Origin: Acidobacteriota bacterium
Lineage (GTDB): Bacteria > Acidobacteriota > Terriglobia > Bryobacterales > Bryobacteraceae
Assembly (NCBI GenBank): GCA_026394095.1
Contig: JAPKYY010000116.1
Coordinates: 1 to 14,708 of the forward strand
Length of the DNA stretch: 14,708 bases
Direction: 5' to 3'
The position numbers and the translations under genes are program-made. Below are positions 7,577-14,706 of this stretch, piece by piece. The notes below the pieces were generated by a model, which searched no databases, was not told the origin of the DNA, and worked only from the letters and a program-made list of their open reading frames with translations. Each line of letters starts with the position of its first letter. Position 1 is the first letter of the stretch.

Positions 7577-9802
7577 CTAGCGCATGAGTTGCTGGATCGC
7601 ACTCACGATTCGGTCTGGACTCTCTCTGGCTACAAAGTTAAAGTTACGGCCTGACTTCAACTTCACATGGAATGCCTTCATGTTGCGAACCGGCATCCGG
7701 TTCATCTTGATCTCATCAATGTCCGAGAAGGGTGCCTCAAAGCTGTCGCCTGCGTATCGCGTGTCGTAGCGCAGCGACTTGCCTACGACGCGCAAAACGC
7801 CTTCGCAATGATTCCAAACTTTGTCATAGGGGTTGAAACCCGTCAAGCCCTGGTGATCGTGCATAACAGGCCAGGCGTAGCGGCTCAGGACAGGATTCGG
7901 GTTTGGGTTGGGAATCTCAGACCGCTTCGCCACTACTTCAACCATTGCCGTCGCCGTTACTGTTTTGCCACCGGCATCGATGGCAGTGAGTACATAGCGG
8001 GAAGTCATTCTTGGGGATACTCGCGCTTCGCCTGTTAAAGCAACCGTGCCGGGCTCGGGTGCGATCGAAACCCGGGCCGCACCGCTGACGGACCAATTTA
8101 GAGTTGTTGAAGCGCCCTCTTCAATGCGGCTCGATTGCGGCTGGAATGAGTTCACCTGCATGGCAGCTGGAATAGGGTCTGACTTTCGAGTGGGTTTGTC
8201 GGTCTTGGTTACGGTTCGCGGCTCCACGCTGAGCAAGACTTGCGACTGCTGCTTTATGCCGTCAGGGCCAACCGCTTCGAGGGTGAAGCTTGTTGATTGA
8301 TCGGGCCGCAATTCCTGACTCCCGTTTGCCTGGACTGGCTGCCCATTGAGTTTCACGTCTGAGCCGTTCTGGACTTCCCAGGCGAGCAAGGCCAGATCGC
8401 CGGCTGTGACCCGATCTGGCTTCAGCTCGAGTCGAAGGATTCTTGCGGAGGCTGGTGAAACCACACTCACGTCCAGCTTCTGACGAATTGCTTCCCCTCG
8501 TTTTGGCCTTGCAACCAGCGTGTAGCTGATGCTGTCATTCGGCAGGACAGTTGTGGTGCCCTTGGCGGCCTGTTTTCCGAGGCCTTCAATTTCGATGCTG
8601 TCTGCACCTGAAACGTCCCAGCTTAAAGCCACTTTGCCGCCACGGGTGACACTTTGAGGCTCGGCGCGGAAGGCGTTCACGACTGGAGGCGCGCCTGGCC
8701 TCAGATAAAACCAGAAACCAATTACGAGCGCGACCAAAGCAAAAGCCCCGATGGCGAGCCAGGGCAATTTTGGTGGCACTGGAAGAGGAGGGGGAAGAGG
8801 AGCGGGTTTGGGCAATGGTACTGTCGCAGGCACGGACTTTCCCTGAAAGGCTTGTTCCATCGAGAGCATGTCGGGGAAGCGATCTTCGACCCGCAGTGCC
8901 AGGCCTTGCATGAGTGCCGCTTCTGCGTGGGCCGGCATGGGGATGCCAAGTTCTGTTGGACGCACGAGCGAGTCGGCCTTGAAACGATCGGGGGCGGCGG
9001 CGGGCATCACCCCGGTGATTGTGCGGTAAAGCGTTGCCGCCGTGGCATAGACGTCGGTCCAGGGGCCTTGTTGGCCTTTGCTCTCATACTGTTCAAAGGG
9101 TGCATAGCCATGTTTCAAGATGACTGAGAGGTTCAGGCTCTTTTGCCCCATCGCCTGGCGGGCTGCACCAAAATCAATGACTTTCACATGGCCGCTTCGA
9201 ACCAGGAAAATGTTGTCCGGGCTGATGTCGCGATGCAGGACTCCCGCTGCATGAACTTCGCGCATTGCATCCATTACCCACATCAGGCAGTTCACAGCGC
9301 TCTGCCAATCGATTTTGCCGCCTTGCTGTTCGATGAACTTCTCAAGCGTCATGCCGTCGAGAAACTCGAGAATCATGTAGGCGGTATCGTGCTCTGAAAA
9401 GAAGTCCTCCACGCGTACGATGTTTGGATGGTCTTTGAACTTTCGCACGAGCCGGGCTTCATCGAGAAAACGCTCAAGACCGAAGAGATAATCCTGCTTA
9501 TAACTGGCCGATGCTGGAAAGACGCTCGGTTCGCCTCGCATTCTTACGGCCATGCCAGAAGGGAAATACTCTTTGATTGCGACCTTGGAATCGAGAACGA
9601 GATCGCGGCCAAGATAGGTGATCCCGAAGCCTCCGTCGCCCAGGACCCGGCCCACTAGGTAGCGTTCTTTGAGTACGATGCCTGGAGTGAGATGGAGCAG
9701 CGAATCGACTTCTTTGCCTGAGACATAACCGCAATGGGGACACACTGGCATGTCTTTGCTTAGTTCCATGCAACCCAGACAATATTGCTGTGAGTTTTCC
9801 AT
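7577..9802 (-). CDS. Membrane Ser/Thr protein kinase with zinc ribbon, Ig-like repeats and PH-like C-terminus
   Basis: A 741-aa Hanks-type kinase, probable writer of the operon's phospho-circuit. An N-terminal zinc ribbon has C8-C11 and C21-C24. The kinase domain (about 47-315) has G-loop GDGGFG 55-60, catalytic Lys77 in VAIKEYFP, HRD 190-192 with Asn197, DFG 210-212 and the APE-like APFE 234-237, so all catalytic residues are present. A proline-rich linker (328-346) leads to a membrane span (about 347-367). Outside follow three Ig-like repeats (about 373-447, 454-527, 547-625), a PNPNPNP hinge (631-637), and a final domain (641-741) resembling bacterial PH/GRAM-like folds. ATG 9802 is chosen because GGAGG lies 11 bases upstream and the zinc ribbon starts there; the frame stays open 139 codons further upstream, but that stretch is the phosphatase gene in another frame. 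The gene starts 5 bases after the phosphatase stop. Confidence 0.93.
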   Translation of the reverse strand: MENSQQYCLGCMELSKDMPVCPHCGYVSGKEVDSLLHLTPGIVLKERYLVGRVLGDGGFGITYLGRDLVLDSKVAIKEYFPSGMAVRMRGEPSVFPASASYKQDYLFGLERFLDEARLVRKFKDHPNIVRVEDFFSEHDTAYMILEFLDGMTLEKFIEQQGGKIDWQSAVNCLMWVMDAMREVHAAGVLHRDISPDNIFLVRSGHVKVIDFGAARQAMGQKSLNLSVILKHGYAPFEQYESKGQQGPWTDVYATAATLYRTITGVMPAAAPDRFKADSLVRPTELGIPMPAHAEAALMQGLALRVEDRFPDMLSMEQAFQGKSVPATVPLPKPAPLPPPLPVPPKLPWLAIGAFALVALVIGFWFYLRPGAPPVVNAFRAEPQSVTRGGKVALSWDVSGADSIEIEGLGKQAAKGTTTVLPNDSISYTLVARPKRGEAIRQKLDVSVVSPASARILRLELKPDRVTAGDLALLAWEVQNGSDVKLNGQPVQANGSQELRPDQSTSFTLEAVGPDGIKQQSQVLLSVEPRTVTKTDKPTRKSDPIPAAMQVNSFQPQSSRIEEGASTTLNWSVSGAARVSIAPEPGTVALTGEARVSPRMTSRYVLTAIDAGGKTVTATAMVEVVAKRSEIPNPNPNPVLSRYAWPVMHDHQGLTGFNPYDKVWNHCEGVLRVVGKSLRYDTRYAGDSFEAPFSDIDEIKMNRMPVRNMKAFHVKLKSGRNFNFVARESPDRIVSAIQQLMR

Positions 9803-9807
9803 AAGCT

Positions 9808-10521
9808 TTAAGTCCTCCACACCGCGATCGCCGAGTAGTTGTCTGCCTGGCCAGCGTCGATTTTCACGAATCGTTCCATCAGTCTCACCTGCATGCCTTG
9901 CAACCAATCCTGAACAGTGGCCGCCCTGACTAGTTCGGCTTCCATCTCGCGTTCGGTAACCAGTTCCCAAAAGCCGTCGCTGGCTAGCAGAAAGGCATCG
10001 CCAGGTTCGAGGTCGCGCCATCCCGGGCCCATTTCGATTTCTGCCGATGCTCCGCCCAGGCTTTTGAGAATGCGGTTGCGGTCTGGATGTCTTCTGATCT
10101 CGGCGGGTGTGATCTTTCCAGTGAGTACAAGCATTTGCGGCACGCTGTGATCGAGCGTGTGTTCGATCAGTGCGCCACGCTGAAATCGATAGAGTCTGGA
10201 ATCGCCGCTGTGCATCCACTTTGCCCGATTGCCGTCTGAGACAAGCAGAACGAGAGTGCTTCGCATTGATGCTGATTGCGGGTATGCCTTCTGGGCTTGC
10301 TTGATTGCATCCTGGGCGGCGGTAGCCATTGTCAAAAGGTCTTCAGACAAAGTGCTGGAGATCGCATGGATTGCAGCGGCCGAAGCAAGCTCGCCGCCAC
10401 CCATGCCACCGAGGCCGTCGGCAAGAGCCCAACCGAAGCAGCCGGCTGTTGAACCGCTCCAGACTGCGTCCTGGTTGACTTCTCGCCCGCCCCGATCAGA
10501 CACTTGAGCTGTTGCAAACAT
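9808..10521 (-). CDS. Soluble PP2C-family Ser/Thr phosphatase
   Basis: A 237-aa single-domain PPM/PP2C metal-dependent phosphatase, presumably removing phosphates placed by the kinase encoded directly downstream. Motifs in order: RGGREVNQDA with Asp18; ADGLGGMGGGE with Asp35/Gly36 for the metal pair; HSGDSRLYRF with GDS 106-108; LASDGFWE with Asp182; and ADNYSA with Asp227. All the usual metal-ligand positions are filled. No signal peptide or membrane span, so cytoplasmic. It starts 3 bases after the stop of the protease-FHA gene, with AGGAGA about 10 bases upstream of the ATG. It is shorter than the other PP2C of the operon and lacks its membrane anchor, so the two probably act at different sites. 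Confidence 0.94.
   Translation of the reverse strand: MFATAQVSDRGGREVNQDAVWSGSTAGCFGWALADGLGGMGGGELASAAAIHAISSTLSEDLLTMATAAQDAIKQAQKAYPQSASMRSTLVLLVSDGNRAKWMHSGDSRLYRFQRGALIEHTLDHSVPQMLVLTGKITPAEIRRHPDRNRILKSLGGASAEIEMGPGWRDLEPGDAFLLASDGFWELVTEREMEAELVRAATVQDWLQGMQVRLMERFVKIDAGQADNYSAIAVWRT
9814..9818 (-). promoter_or_regulatory. Shine-Dalgarno fixing the kinase start
   Basis: The minus strand reads GGAGG, 11 bases before ATG 9802 and overlapping the last codons of the phosphatase gene. It supports the 741-residue kinase over a form extended by 139 codons. Confidence 0.55.
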
Positions 10522-10524
10522 GCG

Positions 10525-11703
10525 CTAGTGGTCTCCTGCAATCTCGAACTGGTTTGCAGTCGAGGCCAGATAGAAGCGATCTCCCACCTTTAATTCGACT
10601 GCCGCGCCAGGCCTGAGTGCCTTGCCGCTGGAAAGAAAGGTGCCGTTGCTTGAGCCCAGATCTTCGAGGGTCAGCTTCCCGGTTGCCTGATCCTGACGGA
10701 GTTGACAGTGACGTTTTGAGATCTCGGTTATGTTGTCTGGATATACGAGCTGCGCAGCGCTATGATCTCTGCCCAGCACAAGCGTGATGCCCTCAAGCCC
10801 GATATCTTGCCCGGCATAAAAGCCGGTGATTCCCCGGAGCTTTGCTTTGGCTGGCAAGGCTGGCGCAGGCTCTGGCGGGAGTGCGCCACGGCGCCTGTGA
10901 AAGCCCCTCGTTAAGGACAGCGCCAGCAAACCCGCCAACAAGCCGATCAGCCAGCCTGGAAAGCTGGAACTCGTTGTGGCCACCGGTGCAGCACCACACT
11001 TGTCACTGACGACATCTGCCCCGATCTTGAGGGCCTTCAACTCGTCGAGGAGCTCCTGGCTTTCAATGGCAAAGTTGATTCCGTCTGCGAGTGGGACGCG
11101 TTCTTCGCGGCCGTCTGCTGTCACCACCTTTACCAATGCTTTGCGCGAGTTGATTCCGATGACCCGCCCGCAATCATCAAAGAGCGGCCCGCCAGAGTTG
11201 CCGGGGTTGGCAGCGGCAGTTGTTTGCATAAAGCGAGTGGGCTCGCTGTTGCCCTGCTTTGCGCTGGTAAAGAATTTACTGATTACACCCTGAGTGATGG
11301 TGGGAATCTGAATCGAATCCTGCCCACTCATTCTGCCTGCCGCACCCGGATAGCCGATGGCCCAAACAGCCTGACCGTCGCGCAATACCTGGCGTGTGGA
11401 AAACTTTACTTTCTCGCCGGCCAGCGGTTTCTGCATTTCAAGAACGGCGAGATCTTTTCCTTCGTTCTTCCACAAGACTTTGGCTTCGCTTGTCTGGCGC
11501 TTCTCATTCATGACGAGGATTTTGCTTTCGCCGCGCATGCAACAGACGTGCCAGTTTGTTGCTACAAGGCGATCTCCGATGAGGAAGCCGCTTCCAGCGG
11601 ACTTCTCGAGCAGGATCAGCATTGTGCTGCCCTTCATCTGCTCCATCGGGGGCTCGGCGGCGAGACCGAATGCGAGGCCAAGGCCCAGCCAAACAATTCT
11701 CAT
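10525..11703 (-). CDS. Exported trypsin-like protease fused through a membrane span to a cytoplasmic FHA domain
   Basis: A 392-aa protein with unusual two-sided architecture. A short signal or anchor sequence (1-16, ending GLAA) is followed by an S1/DegP-like protease domain (about 25-228): His52 in TNWHV, Asp84 in KDLAVLEM, Ser170 in NPGNSGGPLFD, so the triad is complete. No PDZ domain follows. A membrane span lies at about 249-266 (PGWLIGLLAGLLALSL), then a basic stop-transfer RRR and a proline-rich linker (275-286), then an FHA domain (about 306-387) with GRD 311-313, SKRH 329-332 and SSNGTF 351-356, the phosphothreonine-binding residues. The protease would be outside and the phospho-reader inside. 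ATG overlaps the upstream phosphatase stop (ATGA), with GAGGGAG just upstream. It could transmit phosphorylation state outward or cleavage state inward. Confidence 0.92.
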   Translation of the reverse strand: MRIVWLGLGLAFGLAAEPPMEQMKGSTMLILLEKSAGSGFLIGDRLVATNWHVCCMRGESKILVMNEKRQTSEAKVLWKNEGKDLAVLEMQKPLAGEKVKFSTRQVLRDGQAVWAIGYPGAAGRMSGQDSIQIPTITQGVISKFFTSAKQGNSEPTRFMQTTAAANPGNSGGPLFDDCGRVIGINSRKALVKVVTADGREERVPLADGINFAIESQELLDELKALKIGADVVSDKCGAAPVATTSSSFPGWLIGLLAGLLALSLTRGFHRRRGALPPEPAPALPAKAKLRGITGFYAGQDIGLEGITLVLGRDHSAAQLVYPDNITEISKRHCQLRQDQATGKLTLEDLGSSNGTFLSSGKALRPGAAVELKVGDRFYLASTANQFEIAGDH

Positions 11704-12662
11704 GGCTCCCTCAGTTCATTTACTGGCGGCAATTTGGAGTTATCAAATCGCTCCTTGCCAGGGGCAGTGCTGGGGGCGCTGACCGTTACAGGTTTCTTTT
11801 CTCTCTCTCCGGCCCAGTAGGCTGCGGCGACTCCGGATAACAGCAATACCACTACCGCTGCCCATTGGCCCCATTTGCGCTGAGGAGCAATGATTACGGG
11901 CTCGATAAACTCACGCACGTGCGCTGGTTCGAGCATCAAGATCGTAATGTTGTCCTGGCCTGGAGCACAAGCGGCGAGTGCGGCTTGCATCAATTGCTCG
12001 CAATAATCCTGCGGGTCTCCATTGCGCTGGTGGAAATTGGCCGGAGCTATTGTCTTAAACAACCCATCACTGGCCAGCAGCAGCCCATCGGTTTCCTTTA
12101 TTGGCATGGGCCGCAAGTTGCGGTCTACCAATTGCAGGTTCGCCATGCCGAGATAACTTGTGAGGGACTCTCGTTGCGGGTCTGCCAGTGCCACCTCAAG
12201 GCTTAACTCTCCGGCTAGTACACGCGCGTCCAGATCGAGTGAATAGACATGAGGCCGGTTGATTTGGGTTAATTCGTTGCCACGCACATGGTAAAGCGCA
12301 CTGTCTCCAACCGAGATCCAGTAAAGCGATGCTTCGTGCAGGACTGCAGCTACGAGGGTTGTGCCCAGTTGGGCTTGCGCGGCAAGTTCAAGCACTCTCT
12401 GCTGGGCTGCAATCAAAGCTCTAGCCAGCGCCTGAGGAATTTCTTCTTCAGCGCTCTTGGTGAGGTAGGTGTCGATAAACACTTTCACTGCTGCGCGGCT
12501 TGCCAGTTCGCCTCGCTCCAGGCCGCCCATGCCATCAGCCAGAACTGCGAGAAAGCCACCGTGAACGCAAAACGCGGGGTTCTCAGGGTCTGAGAAGCCA
12601 AAGGCGTCCTGTTGAGCCTCTCGCTGGCCGATGTCCTGGGCATTACCGAATGCGTATTTCAT
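11700..12662 (-). CDS. Membrane-anchored PP2C-family Ser/Thr phosphatase
   Basis: A 320-aa phosphatase with the PP2C domain at residues 1-248: Asp19 in EAQQDA, Asp43/Gly44 in LADGMGGLERGE, GTT 100-102, VGDSALYHV with Asp120, LASDGLFK with Asp199, and GQDNITI with Asp237. The metal ligands are all present. A membrane span follows at about 265-284 (WGQWAAVVVLLLSGVAAAYW), with a tail of about 35 residues outside, so the catalytic domain is cytoplasmic and tethered to the membrane. It overlaps the FHA gene upstream and the protease-FHA gene downstream, both as ATGA, giving tight translational coupling. As the second phosphatase in the operon it probably works on membrane-bound targets such as the kinase or the channel proteins; that is inference. 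Confidence 0.93.
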   Translation of the reverse strand: MKYAFGNAQDIGQREAQQDAFGFSDPENPAFCVHGGFLAVLADGMGGLERGELASRAAVKVFIDTYLTKSAEEEIPQALARALIAAQQRVLELAAQAQLGTTLVAAVLHEASLYWISVGDSALYHVRGNELTQINRPHVYSLDLDARVLAGELSLEVALADPQRESLTSYLGMANLQLVDRNLRPMPIKETDGLLLASDGLFKTIAPANFHQRNGDPQDYCEQLMQAALAACAPGQDNITILMLEPAHVREFIEPVIIAPQRKWGQWAAVVVLLLSGVAAAYWAGEREKKPVTVSAPSTAPGKERFDNSKLPPVNELREP

Positions 12663-13207
12663 GAGTCCCAGCGAAATTGCTCCGTGACAAAGGGTACGAG
12701 GACCAACTTGCTTTTACCGACTTCGATCTGGTCGCTGGCTTTCAGTTCCATTGCCGCATGGACGACATCGCCATTGCAGTAAACCAAGCCGCTTGACTCT
12801 CCTGGAGCCAGCCAAAAACTGCCCCGCTTCGGCTCAAAGGTAAGCACTGCATGTTTGTCGCGCGAAACAGTTTCGTCGCCCGTGATGCTAATGTCCATTG
12901 CAGGTGAGCGGCCGATGAAATTCTTGGCTGCGTGGATGCGAAAGTCTTGCCCGCGGTCGGGGCCTTCGGTGCAGACGAGCCAGCCGACGACGGGTTCTAC
13001 TTTTCCGCCACCACGCATGAGCGGTACTGTTTTGCCACCAACGGGTATTGCTGGTGGAGGTGCGAGTGCAGCGGCGGGTTCAGCGCGCAATGGAGTAGTC
13101 TTGCCTCCCGGGATGATCGGGGCTGCCATCTCAACAGGCTTTGGGCACCAGGGGCAAGCGTGGTGCTTGGCCGGGTCGTAAAAATGTCCTTCTGTGCAGC
13201 GAATCAT
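12659..13207 (-). CDS. Zinc-ribbon FHA-domain protein
   Basis: A 182-aa cytoplasmic phosphothreonine reader. The N-terminus has a small zinc-binding motif, C4, H8, C18, C21 (CTEGHFYDPAKHHACPWC). A low-complexity linker (23-70) carries two copies of GGKTxPL (34-40 and 58-63), possible phosphorylation sites. The FHA domain follows (about 74-176), with PVVGWLVCTEGPDRG, FIGRSP 97-102, SRDKHA 115-120 and YCNG 143-146 standing for the GR, SxxH and N positions. I recall the same layout, including a KT-containing linker and the VVGWLVC entry, in FHA proteins of Firmicutes encoded beside PP2C and kinase genes; this is from memory, not a search. A good AAGGAG lies 7 bases before the ATG. The gene overlaps both neighbours by ATGA. 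Confidence 0.92.
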   Translation of the reverse strand: MIRCTEGHFYDPAKHHACPWCPKPVEMAAPIIPGGKTTPLRAEPAAALAPPPAIPVGGKTVPLMRGGGKVEPVVGWLVCTEGPDRGQDFRIHAAKNFIGRSPAMDISITGDETVSRDKHAVLTFEPKRGSFWLAPGESSGLVYCNGDVVHAAMELKASDQIEVGKSKLVLVPFVTEQFRWDS

Positions 13208-14016
13208 TGACCCGCTCCTTTCTCATCTCTTCTTCCAAAAGCCTCTAACTGTTTGGCATAGCTGGCCTTGTATTCCGGTGCGGCCTCAAACGTCATCTTG
13301 TGGTTTTTGTCTGTTATCAGCGTCCCCACCCAGGCTGCTGAATGTTCTTTTTCAATCGTTGCGTTGGGAAGCAAGGTGAGCTTGTCGTCGGAGAGAAAGT
13401 AACCTCCAACGTTGACCGGGCCTGCGTTACCGTTGCTGCTGAAGTATTTGTAGTAGACCTTTACCTCGCCATTTACAACCGTGTCTCGTTGCAGCCAGAT
13501 CTCGGTTGCAGGGCCACCGGAATAGTCGCTGAGACATTCCCCCTGAAAACTGGTGCCTTGCTTTTTGTTTACGTCCATTCGCGGTGAGCGTTGGCCGTTG
13601 GCACCCCCGTAATTGGCTGGCTCCAGGAAGAGATCTATATCCTGCGGCCCATTCCATTTCATAGATACAGCCACCGGGTTGCGCATCTCCAGCTTTTCAA
13701 TCACTTTGTCTGCCGCTTTTAACTCCTGCTGGGCCTTGTTCAGATCTCCCTGTTGCTGCTGGAGGCGTTGTTCGAGTTGCTCGACTTGTTGCAATACCCG
13801 CTTGCCATCGACACTCTCACTCAGCTTCTTTTTGAGCTCTTTCATCTCCTGCTCAATTGCAAGTTTGTTTTTCTCAAGGTCTTCTGCATTTGCCCCCGTC
13901 GGACGCCAATAGGGGAAGAGCACCAGTGTCATGAAACAGAAGACTCCCAGTGCTCCGCACAGGATGTCGAGCAAGGACATGTTGAAGATGTTGATTTCCC
14001 GGTTTCTTGCTTTCAT
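13204..14016 (-). CDS. TolR/ExbD/MotB-like single-span protein with coiled coil and DUF2135-like domain
   Basis: A 270-aa protein, likely partner of the channel subunit encoded just upstream. Residues 1-12 are cytoplasmic; a membrane span (about 14-36) opens FNMSLLDILCGALG, and Asp17 sits where ExbD, TolR and MotB carry the proton-binding Asp. A coiled coil rich in Gln and Lys (about 45-112) is followed by a periplasmic beta-rich domain (about 115-247). Its QDIDLFLEP entry, repeated Gly/Asn turns and VKVYYKYFSSN resemble DUF2135, a domain often found with VWA proteins; this match is by eye and tentative. There is no OmpA-like peptidoglycan-binding domain and no usual ExbD C-terminal fold. AGGGA lies 8 bases before the ATG. 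Gap of 3 bases to the upstream gene, ATGA overlap with the downstream one. Confidence 0.78.
   Translation of the reverse strand: MKARNREINIFNMSLLDILCGALGVFCFMTLVLFPYWRPTGANAEDLEKNKLAIEQEMKELKKKLSESVDGKRVLQQVEQLEQRLQQQQGDLNKAQQELKAADKVIEKLEMRNPVAVSMKWNGPQDIDLFLEPANYGGANGQRSPRMDVNKKQGTSFQGECLSDYSGGPATEIWLQRDTVVNGEVKVYYKYFSSNGNAGPVNVGGYFLSDDKLTLLPNATIEKEHSAAWVGTLITDKNHKMTFEAAPEYKASYAKQLEAFGRRDEKGAGQ
13215..13220 (-). promoter_or_regulatory. Strong Shine-Dalgarno of the zinc-ribbon FHA gene
   Basis: The minus strand reads AAGGAG, 7 bases before ATG 13207, within the last codons of the upstream gene. It is the best-spaced ribosome site among the overlapping junctions and suggests this reader is made at relatively high level. 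Confidence 0.6.
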
Positions 14017-14019
14017 GGC

Positions 14020-14706
14020 CTAGTTCCCTACGTAGAGCCTGTTGATCAGATTGCGCAGTGTGTAATCACCTGCCAGATTCACGGCCCGTTCTTCCTGCTC
14101 TTGCACCAGTTGGAGGATGAAAACCAACAGAGCGCTTTGGGCCAGTGCCACCATCGTGCAATCGAAGCCTACGGCCAAGGTCTTAGCCATTTCCTTCAGG
14201 TCGAGCGCCTTGCCAGGGTCGCCTGCTGCGGCCAGGGAGGCGCCAAGGCCAAAGACGGTGCCGATGAATCCCAGGGTTGGAACGAGCCAGGCAACGAATC
14301 GGACCATGCCGTATTGAAGATCTACACGATGGGCTAGCAATTCGAGGCTGCTGGTTAATACTCCTGAGGCCTGCTCTACGGAGCGGCTCGATTGAAACTG
14401 CAGGATCGCCAGATTGATGAGCGAGGCTACGAAGCCGCTATCGCGGTCAAATTGGCCCATTACACGCCGCCGGATGGGGCCGAGATCTTTGGGTGTGAGA
14501 ACTGTTTGCTCGTCTTCGGGTAGAAAGCCTGCATGCAGCAGGGCCTCTTCGCGCGCCCCCGCCCGCCAGCGGACAAAGAGCTCTCCCAGGCCGAGGAAGA
14601 AAACAACGTGCATGATGTTTTGAATCGTCAGCGGGTATGGGAAATGCAGGGATGGCCGGTCAAAGAGCAGGACACTCGCACGCCCTTCCGGTAAGAGGCT
14701 GCCCAT
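14020..14706 (-). CDS. MotA/TolQ/ExbB-family proton channel protein (5' end may be incomplete)
   Basis: Inner-membrane channel or stator subunit, expected to form a pentamer around a dimer of the next gene's product. The visible 228 aa have spans at about 29-46, 136-160 and 177-201. The family core is VRFVAWLVPTLGFIGTVFGL (135-154) followed by LAVGFDCTMVALAQSALLVF (177-196), the usual two conserved helices with the Pro-x-x-Gly-x-x-Gly-Thr pattern and a Thr-containing helix facing the ion path. A cytoplasmic stretch (about 47-130) separates the first span from these. The ATG at 14706 is only two bases from the window edge, so a longer N-terminus cannot be excluded and no ribosome site can be judged. 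It is the first visible gene of the minus-strand operon; the promoter and perhaps further genes lie outside. Confidence 0.86.
   Translation of the reverse strand: MGSLLPEGRASVLLFDRPSLHFPYPLTIQNIMHVVFFLGLGELFVRWRAGAREEALLHAGFLPEDEQTVLTPKDLGPIRRRVMGQFDRDSGFVASLINLAILQFQSSRSVEQASGVLTSSLELLAHRVDLQYGMVRFVAWLVPTLGFIGTVFGLGASLAAAGDPGKALDLKEMAKTLAVGFDCTMVALAQSALLVFILQLVQEQEERAVNLAGDYTLRNLINRLYVGN

Noticed and set aside
9803..10219. A 139-codon open extension in front of the kinase, giving an 880-residue protein
   Set aside because: It lies wholly inside the phosphatase gene in another frame, has no recognisable domain and odd composition, while ATG 9802 has GGAGG upstream and begins at the zinc ribbon.
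7577..13207. Type VI secretion post-translational regulatory module (PpkA/PppA/Fha)
   Set aside because: Kinase, PP2C and FHA are present, but no Tss structural gene is in the window and the domain layouts differ.
10525..13207. TerY-P style VWA-PP2C-kinase triad
   Set aside because: No VWA domain with a MIDAS motif is found in any of the eleven proteins, although the DUF2135-like domain hints at related contexts.
13204..14706. Zorya-type defence system
   Set aside because: Only the ZorA/ZorB-like pair has a counterpart; no ZorC, ZorD helicase or ZorE nuclease is visible, and the periplasmic half lacks an OmpA-like domain. A distant functional analogy remains possible.
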